Assembly: GCA_949710005.1 (NCBI GenBank)
Contig: OX453279.1
Location: 8,432,378 to 8,496,377 of the forward strand
DNA from: Ricordea florida
Taxonomy: Eukaryota > Cnidaria > Anthozoa > Corallimorpharia > Ricordeidae
Length of the DNA: 64,000 bases
Reading direction: 5' to 3'
The position numbers and the translations under genes were made by a program. Every line of letters begins with the position of its first letter. Positions within the stretch are counted from its first letter, which is position 1. The notes under the pieces were generated by a model. The model had not been told where the DNA came from and made no database searches. It saw only the letters and a list, made by a program, of their open reading frames with translations. Below are positions 25,701 to 37,900 of this stretch, piece by piece.

Positions 25701-28700
25701 TGTCCCTACCGTCGTTTCTCAATCTCTACTTTGAGTCGCCGCTTCCCGTGTGTCGATTTTTGCGGCATTCGAACTTACTCGACGACGATCTCTCGCCACT
25801 CTTTCTTGTATATGTCGGAGATCGTTTTGCTAAGATGTACTTCCAAGACGAGTGAAATCGGTTCCCACAAAATTCACATTATTTTCAAAACATCATTCAA
25901 GGAACTCGTAATGGCGGACATTCACATGGAGTAATGTTGCCAGGTAACCTGGCCTGCGGACGGACACCTTTAAAATATAGATATATATTTATAAACATAT
26001 ATACTAGAAATACGACTCCCGCAAAAACCTCGCGAAGTTAGTTTTTGAAGAAGTCACAATGCTTTCATATTTTATTCTTTATTTTTTTTTATATTTTATA
26101 TTTTAATTTTTATATCAGCGTAATCCCCATTATTTTATTTCTAATGCTGTGTTTGGTACACAATTAGTGACACCTGGTGCAAATTACATGATCAGTATAC
26201 CGCTCAACACAGTGCTTAAAAATTGACTTTCATTTAGCTCTTTCACTGCCACTGAGATTGCACCAGAGGGAATAGAAGTAAAATTATTTATTATCTTGAC
26301 AGGGAATACAGAGTCGATGAAGTATCACAATAATATTCACTTAACACAAATTGAAAATGATTGTAAATCTTTTGCAGGTGAAATCTGGAAGAGTTGATAT
26401 GAATGCTTGTGTTTACCACGGTGTAAAAACCTGTGTTTTTTTTCTTTAGTTTTATTTTCTTAGTCTCTACTGCTTTGTCTTCTTTGTTGTACATCACTTT
26501 TGAACACAATATGTTCTTACACAGAGGATGAGTTGAATGCTCCAATTATTTTTTGTTTATGTTTTTTGGTTATAATTGCATGAGATTCATTGTAAGAAGA
26601 ATCTTCTGATTAGATATTTTGTTGTCTACTGTAATCATTATTTCATTCCCGGGTAACCACAATTGAGAGCATTATGAATAGAGCATGTTTTAATGTGTGT
26701 ACTCTTTTCAGTTGCAATGGTACCCCCAGTGGTAGATAGAAAAATTCCTCTTCCCTCAAAAGAGATGCCATATCAACAGAAGTGTGAGATACAATGTCAT
26801 TACATAAAAAAAATTGGGGGTAAAACAATTGGATTCTACAAAAGCTTTGAATAAAGGTTTGGTAATAGTGAGTGCCGACTGTATAGTATGTGGTTGTGCT
26901 ATTTTTAGGTCATATCATAAAAAAAATACATGTAAGAAAGAGTTATTGAAATCTTAATATGTTCAAAAAGATTGCTGCACTACGTACTCCTGTAAAAAAT
27001 AATGTGAAATCAACATCAATCAGTCAAAAGTATATACCACATGAAAGTTTAATTGTGCTGTTACAGAAACAGGCAAAATATCCATACCCAAACATAGAAT
27101 AGTATATTATTTTGAATATATGAAAATTTCTATTATAAAAACTCCAGATGAAAGATTTAATATAAGGATGGTATTTCATCGAAAAATTTCATCATGGCAG
27201 CCAGAGGTATTGAACTATAACCAATGACATATAGTAACGAGAAGAACTATCATTATATTATTATCATTATTATTATCATTACTATTATTATTACTGGTGT
27301 TGATATTATTATTGTTATATTTTTTATGTTAAACATAATATATTTTTATGGGGTGGGATTCATGTCCTAATCTTGGTAAAGTTATTGTTACTCTACTACT
27401 AAAAGCAATACAAAAATCTTCTTAATAGGCTTTCCATCAGAGGTGGTAGTAATCAAAACAACTCCAAACAATACCATTTTCTTCTTAAAGGCTTAGAATC
27501 TAGTGCAGTCATTTGTCTAGAATGTTTGTGTGGAAAATCATTATTGAAAGCATAGGGCATCTAGGAAACTTGAAACACTTGTTACTACATACAGCACACT
27601 TGCAATGAATATATGAGAAAGATCATAAACATTTTGGCATTACAAAATTTATTTTCTTCTTTATAAAGTTTTTCCAATGTAAAAGGCTAATTGCATGTTG
27701 TGGTTGTTATGAAATATTGATATTTGAAATCATAAAAATAAAGTAAACGGCAGAAAGTAACAAAGTTAATATGTTATGTCTAACTTTGCAAATTAAGGCT
27801 CGAATTAACATTTCATTTGTGAAAAAAGGGCAGGGGTTCTAGATAGCAATATTATCAGGGGAGGGGGGGTCATTGCACTCTAAGGTAAAACTGACCCATT
27901 GTGAAAAGGCTATGAAACTTGTTGTCTCTACGCAATATTACTGAAACCTTTCAATCAGAGAATACATACATATATATATATATAGCAAAGAGAAATACTA
28001 CTCAGAATTCAGTAATCACATTTGCTTTATTTTAAAATGATCGCATTGATCACTGATAATATTGCAGAACCAGTACTTTATAGTGACACAGGGTATATAT
28101 TCTGTTGAAAATGTTTAACATAACTGCTAGATCAAGAAAATTTACAATATTTTCACTGTTGCAATGATATCAGATCACATCGTTATAAATGATTGCTATA
28201 ACAACTGCAACTCTCTGTGTTGGGAATTACTTCAAACTGGAGACGCTATCGTTTTATTATGAAAAATACCTACTTACATTCTCTTGTAATCTGTTGGTCG
28301 TCTTCCGATTCCGTTTTTAGACTAATATAATTATTTTCCAGAGACATCTCCAATCGTTGAAGTCGTTCTTATTCGGTGTCTCTTCTAAGTCGTTTTGCTA
28401 AATGTAGTACACCAATATATTTCGTTATGTAATCGTTCACTCATGTCTTGTATTTCTATCAATAACACATTCAAATTCAAAACTAACTTGATTGAATTCC
28501 TGGTCCTTTTCCCTGCTGTTTCGTTTGCCTTTTTCTGGAGCGAGCAGTTGTTGTCTTGGCTGCGATTTCTGTTGTTAATCTCCCTGCTGTCGTTTCTCTA
28601 TCGCTGCTTTGAGTCGTGCTTTCCTCGTGTTGATTTTCACGGTATTCGAACTTACTCGGCGACGATCTCGTGCTAATATTTCTTGAATATCTCGGAGATC

Positions 28701-28862
28701 ACCTTGCTGGGATGTACTTCCAGGACGAGTGAAATCGGTTTCCACAAAATTTACATTACTTTCAAAAAGGCATCACCGAATAATGGCGGAAATTCAGCAG
28801 TTCTCAAGTGCGTTACTATTGCCAGGTAACCTGGCCTGCGAACGGACACCTTTAAAATATAG

Positions 28863-28897
<35 letters not shown>

Positions 28898-29555
28898 CAT
28901 ATATAAAAACTCTCGGCTCGATTTACTCGGGCTTGCGAGCCACGTGGTTTGACCGGAACCGACACGATTAGTAACCTCGCTACGCTCGGCCTTCGGCCTC
29001 GCTTCGCGAGGAATATATATATATATATATATATAGGCAATTGTGGAAAACGAGGACGGACAACTTCGAGCGAAAAAAAAAATATATATATATATATACA
29101 GTAAAAAATCTAAAAAAAGTTTAAAAATTTAATAAAAATAGACGTTTCGGTCAATGACCTTCATCAGTTGCAGTGCAAGTGAATCTTGCGCTGCAACTGA
29201 TGAAGGTCATTGACCGAAACGTCTATTTTTATTAAATTTTTAAACTTTTTTTAGATTTTTTACTGTATATATATATATATATATTTTTTTTCGCTCGAAG
29301 TTGTCCGTCCTCGTTTTCCACAATTGCCTACAAATTTCATTACTCGAGGTTTGGACTACGAATCCTTTTGGATCCTTCTGGCGTGTGGCATCCCTGTTGG
29401 CTCGAAGCATCATAACTTTTTATATATATATATATATATATACATATATAAAAACTCTCGGCTCGATTTACTCGGGCTTGCGAGCCACGTGGTCTGACCG
29501 AAAGCGACACGATTAGTAACCTCGCTACGCTCGGCCTTCGGCCTCGCTTCGCGAG

Positions 29556-29616
<61 letters not shown>

Positions 29617-32600
29617 TAAAAACTCTCGGCTCGATTTACTCGGGCTTGCGAGCCACGTGGTCTGACCGAAAGCGACACGATTAGTAACCTCGCTTCGCGA
29701 GGAAAAATGTTTGATTAAATAATTGGGTAAGGTGCAATGAATAAGTATGAAAAATAGACAATAACTACCTATCTTATTTTTTTCATAAAAAGGAATCCAT
29801 TTTAACATATCAAATAATTGTACAGATGGGCCAGGCGAATCTCTGCCGGCAGACAGCGTAACCCTAGCCGCTCTTTTTGCAGCTTCAATACTCTATTCAA
29901 AGAATCTTTATGACAACATGCCTGGATAACACTAGCATAGGTTATTATAGGATGAATTATCGAATTGTAATATAACTGTCTAATTGTAATGTAACTGAAC
30001 TGTCTATAACTGTCTTTATATGTCAGGCTTTAATTTCACAGCTGCTTAGTTTTGTGCATAACTGCGATGATCAATTAATGTCATTTCATGTTAATCCGCA
30101 GTTCAAGTATATGGTTTTTCATATATTCATTTGCATCATAACTGTCTATGGCTAAGAGGCAGATAAACTCTGATTTTTTCTGAGAAGCGCTCTACGTTGA
30201 GAAAGCGTCTTACAAATTTTATCAACATGTTGACTAAAAGATGAGTGACAATCAGTGTTATAGCAAAGAGAATATTTCCCGAATTATGCTGAATACCAAA
30301 TGGTTATCTCATTCCTTTTCAACAATAATCAATATTTGGTGTAACTATTTATACTGCCCTTTTCATTTTTCAGTTTCATCTTAATTTACTATCCTCAAAA
30401 TCCACATATTGTATTGATCGTGTTAGAACTAATTAAGGTAAATTTAGTTTACATTTCACTGGTCCTTCTGTTTGGAATAGTTTGGATGAAGAACTGAAAA
30501 GTAGTTCTCTACAAGAGATGATGAACAAATTCCCATCTTCCAGCGTTTAATGCTAGCTTCGTACTGTCAATTTACTTATTATTGTTCAAAAATAATAATT
30601 GACAAATACTATACTACTATTTGGTATTGTTTTTCTTTTCTTTTTTTTTCTCTCCTCCATTTCTTGTTTTTCCTTTGTACATTACAACCCAGAAATGCAA
30701 GTTTAATTTATACTATTCTGAGTAGCTATTTGCCTGGTATAATAACTTTATTCTGTTTTTGTAAAACTCTTTTAATGTGGCAAATAAATTTACCAACTAA
30801 GCTAACCGCCGACCGGTTAGCTCAGTTGGTAGAGCACGGGACTACCGTGCGGAGGTCGCGGGTTCAAACCCCGGCCGGACTCAGGGAGAAAGTGCTGCCT
30901 TTGTAATGACATCTGCTAATGGTTAGACTTTCGAGTCTTCTAGGATATTGACGATAACCCGTAGGTCTCGTCTCACAACCCTTGTTAATGATAACTTAGT
31001 GGGACGTCAAAAGAACCCACGCACTGATCGTAAAGAGTAGGGGACTTAGTTCCCGGCGTTGTGGTCTGGCCTTTCCTTTGACAGAATTGTCCAAGAAAAA
31101 TAAGTATGTTCTATGTTCTATGCATGTTGTTGTTTTTGCTGCTGTAGAACAAACGCGCAAGGAAGAAACCTGTTCACGTTATCAAGTTATTGTCTGAGTG
31201 GGAATTTATATTTTTTCTTTAATTTTCTTATAGTATGATCACATTTTCAGTGAAAGAAACGCATTGTCAAGGTAAGATGAATGGTTATTTTCAGCTGCAA
31301 GTGGTTGGTTAATTTTTTAGACGATAACTAAGTATATTTGCCAGCTGTAATATACTAACTTTTGTTTCGCGTTTTCACAGAACCCTTAACACACTGAGGG
31401 ATGAGATTCAGAAAGTGAAAATGGAGGTAAATAAACGAATTTCCTACTCCTTATTTAGAATCTCAAACTACTAATAAGATGACCAGCAATAATTTCGCTG
31501 AGATTCAAACACCACTCTTTAGGAGTTATTCTACTTGTCTTTGCATTTTTGTTGAACCCCGGTCAAGGGTAATTTGTCTTTTTCTGCAGTCGATCTTTGA
31601 GCGGTCAGATCTTACACCGAACTGAAATTATGTCTCTGCAATTCTTCAATTTGTTTTATTATCCCTTCTTTCAGAATGATAAGAATAGTGACATTTTTCT
31701 CATCATTGAAAGGTAAATACATCTTTTTTTTTTCAATAACTACACACCGAAGCTGAAACTTGCGACAAGACATTTTACAGTTTTGTCCATAGGAACTCAG
31801 CATTTAAGTAGAAGCGAGGCTGGAGGTGGCCTTGCTTGGTTACAAACCTCCTCGCCTTTCACGTGCAAACCATAATATTTAACAATTATTCGCCGAAGGC
31901 GAAGTGGTTATCGATGAATAATTGTTTTAGTACTAGAAATACGACTCCCGCAAAAACCTCGCGAAGCTAGTTTTTGAAGATGTCACCATGCTTTTATATT
32001 TTATTCTCTAGTTTTTTTTTTATATTTTATATTTTATTTTTTATATCAGGGTAATTCCCATTATTTTATTTCTTATTCTGTTTTTGGTACACAATTAGTG
32101 ACACCTGGCGCAAATTACACGATCAGTATACCGCTCAACAAAGTGCTTATAAAAATTGAATTGACCTTCATTTAGCTCTTTCACTGCCACTGAGATTGCA
32201 CCAGAGGGAATAGAAGTAAAATTATTTATTATCTTGACAGGGAATACAGAGTCGATGAAGTATCACAATAATATTCACTTAACACAAATTGAAAATGACT
32301 GTGAATCTTTTGCAGGTGAAATCTTGAAGAGTTGATATGGATGCTTGTGTTTACCACAGTGTAAAAACCTGTGTTTTTTTTCTTTAGTTTTATTTTCTTA
32401 GTCTCTACTGCCTTGTCTTCTTTGTCTTCTTGGTTATAATTGTATGAGATTCATTGTAAGAAGAATCTTCTGATTATATATTTTATTGTCCACTGCAGTC
32501 ATTATTTCATTCCCGGGTAACCACAATTGAGAGCATTATGAATAGTGCATGTTTTAATTTGTGTACTCTTTTCAGTTGCAATGGTACCCCCAGAGGTAGA

Positions 32601-34933
32601 TAGAAAAATTCCTCTTCCCTCAAAAGAGATGCCATATCAACAGAAGTGTGAGATACAATGTCATTACATAAAAGAATTGGGGGTAAATCAATTGGATTCT
32701 ACAAAAACTTTGAATAAAGGTTTGGTAATAGTGAGTGCTGACTGTATAGTATGTGGTTGTGCTATTTCTAGGTCATATGATAAAAACAATACATGTAAGA
32801 AAGAGTTATTGAAATCTTAATATGTTCCAAAAGATTGCTTCACTATGTACTCCTGTAAAAAAATAATGTGAAATCAACATCAATCAGTCAAAAGTATATA
32901 CCACATGAAAGTTTAATTGTGCTGTTACAGAAACAGGCAAAATATCCATACCCAACCACAGAAGATTATGCTATATTTGACTATATGAAAATTTCTATTA
33001 TAAAAACTGCAGAAGAAAGATTTAATATAAGGATGGTATTTCATCGAAAAATTCATGGCAGCCAGAGGTATTGAACTGTAACCAATGACATATAGTAACG
33101 AGAAGAACTATCATTATATTATTATCATTATTATTATCATTACTATTATTATTACTGGTATTGATATTTTTATTATTGTTATATTTTTTATGTTAAACAT
33201 AATATATTTTTATGGGGTGGGATGCATGTCCTAATCTTGGTAAAGGTATTGTTACTCTACTACTACAAGCAATACAAAAATCTTCTTAATAGGCTTTCCA
33301 TCAGAGGTGGTAGTAATCAAAACGCTCCAAACAATACCATTTCTTCTTAAAGGTTTAGAATCTAGTGCAGTCATTTGTCTATAAAGTTTGGGTGGAAAAT
33401 CATTATTGAAAGCATAGGGCATTTAGGAAACTTGAAACACTTGTTACTACATACAGCACACTTGCAATGAATATATGAGAAAGATCATAAACATTTTGGC
33501 ATTACAAAATTTATTTTCTTCTTTATAAAGTTTTTCCAATGTAAAAGGATAAATTATTGCATGTTGTGGTTGTTATGAAATATTGATACTTAACATCATA
33601 AAAATAAAGTAAACAGCAGAAAGTAACAAAGTTAATATGTTATGTCTAACTTTGCAAATTAAGGCTTGAATTAACATTTCATTTGTGGAAAAAGGGCAGG
33701 GGTTCTAGATAGCAATATTATCAGGGGGGGGGGGGGTCATTGAATCAACTCTATGGTAAAACTGAACCATTGTGAAAAGGGTATGAAACTTGTTGTCTCA
33801 ACGCAATATTATTGAAACCTTTCAATCAGAGAATATATACACATATATATAGCAAAGAGAAATGCTACTCAGAATTCAGTAATCACATTTGCTTTATTTT
33901 GAAATGATCGCATTGATCACTGATAATATTGCAGAACCGGTACTTTATAGTGACACAGGGTATATATTCTGTTGAAAATGTTTAACATAACTGCTAGGTC
34001 AAGAAAATTTACAATATTTTCACTGTTGCAATGATATCAGATCACATCGTTATAAATGATTGCTATAACAACTGCAACTCTCTGTGTTTGGATTACTTCA
34101 AAATGGAAACGCTATCGTTTTATTATAAAAAATACCTATTTACATTCTCTTGTAATCTGTTGGTCGTCTTCCGATTCCGTTTTTACACCAACAGAATTAT
34201 TTTCCAGAGACATCTCCAATCGTTGAAGTCGTTCTTACTCAGTGTCCCTTCTAAGTCGTTTTGCTAAATGCAGTACGCAAATATATTTCGTTATGTAATC
34301 GTTCACTCATGTCTTGTATTTTTAATCAATAACACATTCAAATTCAAAACTAACTTGATTGAATTCCTGGTCCTTTTCCCTGCTGTTTCATTTTTCCTTT
34401 TTCTGGAGCGAGCAGTTGTTGTCTTGGCTGCGATGTCTGTTATTCTCCCTGCTTTCGTTTCTCTGTCCCTGCTTTGAGTCGTGTTTTTCGTGTGTTGATT
34501 TTCACGGTATTCGAACTTAATCGGCGGCGATCTCGTGCTGCTCTTTCTTGAATATCTCGGATATCTTCTTGCTGGGATGTACTTCCAGGACGAGTGAAAT
34601 CGGTTTCCACAAAATTTACATTACTTTCAAAAAAGCATCACCGAATTCCCAATGGCGGCAACTCAGCAGTTCTCAAGTGCGCTGCTATTGCCAGGTAACC
34701 ACGCCTGCGAACGGACACCTTTAAAATATAGATATATATATATATATATAAATATATATATAATCGTGAGAAGTTGTAGAAAACACTGCTGAATAGTGCT
34801 CAATACACATTTGTGTAGAGCGGTATATAGAATTGGGTTACTAAATGAAAACACACATGATTCCCTGCAACTCTGAGTTTCGTGCTTACGCACTCATCAG
34901 GCAGATTTAATGAAGAAAAACCCTATCAGCTAG

Positions 34934-34965
<32 letters not shown>

Positions 34966-37900
34966 CAATAAGTAGAACAATAGGAGAAGCTGCGCGTTAA
35001 TTACAATAGGTGAGGAAGGCGGATCTATTAGAACAAAGGGATGTGTGAAGTAAACTGTCTAAACTAAAAACTAAAAACTAAAAGCGTAGGGGCGTAAAAC
35101 AATAGTTCAGTATTGTATAAGGTGAGCGTCAATTAATTGCTGTGTTTGATAATATAAAGTTTTTGATAATATAAATTTTTCCTGTAGCAGAAAAACTTTA
35201 TATTATCAAACACAGCAATTACAATCTCCTGAACAAACGATCTGAACTTATTTCCAAGTGCCGACATGAAAACAAGTTTTACTTAAAGAACAATTGACGC
35301 TCACCTTATACAATACTGAACTATTGTTTTACGCCCCTACGCTTTTAGTTTTTAGTTTTTAGTTTAGACAGTTTACTTCACACATCCCTTTGTTCTAATA
35401 GATCCGCCTTCCTCACCTATTGTAATTAACGCGCAGCTTCTCCTATTGTTCTACTTATTGTAAATGTATATATATATATATACTAGCTGATAGGGTTTTT
35501 CTTCATTAAATCTGCCTGATGAGTGCGTAAGCACGAAACTCAGAGTTGCAGGGAATCATGTGTGTTTTCATTTAGTAACCCAATTCTAAATATATATATA
35601 TATACATATATAAAAACTCCCGGCTCGATTTACTCGGGCTTGCGAGCCACGTGGTCTGACCGGAACCGACACGATTAGTAACCTCGCTACGCTCGGCCTT
35701 CGGCCTCGCTTCGCGAGGAATAAATACACAGGTGATTATTTCAAGAAAAAGAAAAGAAAAAGTATTGAACAACACGAAAAAAGTTTTATTTCATCAGAGG
35801 CGCGCGTTTCAGTTAAAAAAAAGACTGGCAGCCATTTTGTTCGTCGAGGTGATTATCGGCTGATATATAATCCAAGATGGCGAACCAATCAGAGAGTATT
35901 CATACTAATTACATCTACAGAACAGGAAGGTTTATAACAAAACAAGGTCACCTTCAAAGGCCAGGGTACTAAGCACACAACTGTAGTACAAACCTGCACA
36001 TATCATTCAAATCTTCGAGACTTTGAATTAGTAATGTAAATATTGCAAATCCAAATCACTTTGCATCATTGCTTGTTTTCCTCGATAATAGTAAAACTGA
36101 TAAAAAGTAAAGAGATAGCATTTAAATTCAAAGCTCTTAGTTTATTTAACTAAGTAAAGCTAGTTGTTGACTACGATCAATGGACATGTGTTGTTACACG
36201 AAGTTACTGCTATTTTATAAGACTCATGAGGAGAGAAACCGTTACTCGTGCCAGTCTTTCACTACTGGAACTTAGTTTCTTTTAGTTTCAGGTCTCTTAG
36301 CTCTCACAGCGACTGTTATAACTTTGAATAATATGCCATCAAAAGATGAAAAACACTACACAAATACGCTAGCAGTGGAAAAATGATTACCATAAGATGG
36401 TTACAAAGAAAAAATCATTAATTTCATGACTCCTATTGTACAATCCTTCTCAAACCCAATGCTTTTCATTATTAACAGGGAGGTCACAGGTCTTGGCAAA
36501 GATATCGGTGCTGCTATGAAAGAGGTAAACTTGCACTGCATTAACTAGAAAGATATTAAAGATGAATTAGTTTATAAATGCGGGTTTTCCTTCGTAGAGA
36601 CGAATACCAGTGCATTGATTCTTTCCCACAACTAGATCCAATTCTTGCCACACCCTAGACGCAACTTTAACAATGACTGTGGTTTTATGTTTGATTTTAG
36701 GAAAATTTGTCACCGAGATACCCGAGATCTAGATTAAAAAAAGAAAGAGGAACCCATCACTAATCTAGTCTACTAAATAAAAATACTGAAAACAATCCTC
36801 GCGATTAGAGATGCAACCTAACCTTGAACATTGATACTCAGCATTACTGCTGTTGATATGAATAAAATACTCGCAACAAAATCTTATCAACTTTCAAGCA
36901 GGTTCTCAACTCTTGCGATATTACGAAGAAAAGTCCGCAATTATTTTTTACCTACCGACTGTGTAAGCCATCCTTTGCCACGTACAATGGTTTTATAAGG
37001 ATTGCTAATAAATTTAAAGAAGCGAAGGAGGCCGTGAATACGATTGGATGTTATTGGCTTATAATTATATACAAGAAAAATATTTCAGTTGTAACAACAA
37101 AAACTTGCAAGGGGGTGGCAATTTTATTTGCTGACAGCTTTATTCTAACCGCGACTTTTTGTTCGAAATTTTTTTACCCTAGGTTTGACTGTTCAGTAAG
37201 ATTCCACAAAATGTGTGCCAGGGCAACAGGGCTGAAGTTTCTTGGCCGACTTAAACCAGCCTTTTTGGTGTTTTCTTCATCTTATTCCTTCCATCCCCCT
37301 TTGGTTAACCCCCTAATACAGAATGTCTAAGTTCGTATTCCGCGTTTATTTTCTTGGTGACGAACATTTCTTTCCGAGATTCGTATGTTGCAAATTAAAA
37401 GAACAGCATTGTTCTCATTTGTTTACGAATTCGGTTTGAATTAATGAATTATAGCTTTGCCGAACTTCTGCGGGTGTTGATTTAACGATTTCCTTTTTCC
37501 TTGATTCTAGTTGTTTCAGGCCATGGGCGAAAAGGAGGAATTATCCAGGTAATACGGTCAAACATTTATTGTAGACTTATATATTTTGCTGATAAAGTCA
37601 GCTTAATCACCAAAATCGACTTCTTTCTGAAGTTCACATATAGAAAAAGGCTTGAAAACAACTCCCAGATATCTTCGAAAGTGAAATGGTTCCGTAAATA
37701 TTGTATGCGTATATAATTATGCTACAGGGGATCTTTGCTGTGTGTCTTTGTATAAACATCAATGTTTGTCACGATCAGAGGTAAAATGGTAATAACCTTA
37801 TGTTTCCTTGCGTATAGAGTGATCTTTTTTTTTCTCTTGTATCAGAACCAATGCTCAGCTCTTAACGGATATGGAAGTCGCTCGTCTGAAGGTAAATATT

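Larger units (their letters stand above)
29037..29420 (+). mobile_element. PLE family A head-to-head palindrome, tails only
   Basis: The minimal form: left short tail with antisense hammerhead (29141-29167), a junction of about 30 bp, then plus hammerhead (29197-29223) and long tail to (TA)n. No body is left. A palindrome of this kind would fold back over about 130 bp. Confidence 0.88.
34764..35590. mobile_element. PLE family E head-to-head palindrome
   Basis: Arms of roughly 330-400 bp around a centre near 35195, each carrying a hammerhead (34875-34900 minus; 35516-35541 plus). (TA)n lies at the outer ends and also inside each arm next to ACTAGCTGATAGGG. The right outer tail is shorter. Confidence 0.85.

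Noticed and set aside
30811-30884. tRNA gene
   Set aside because: Box A and B are present but the acceptor stem does not pair and the anticodon loop is not canonical; a SINE body follows.
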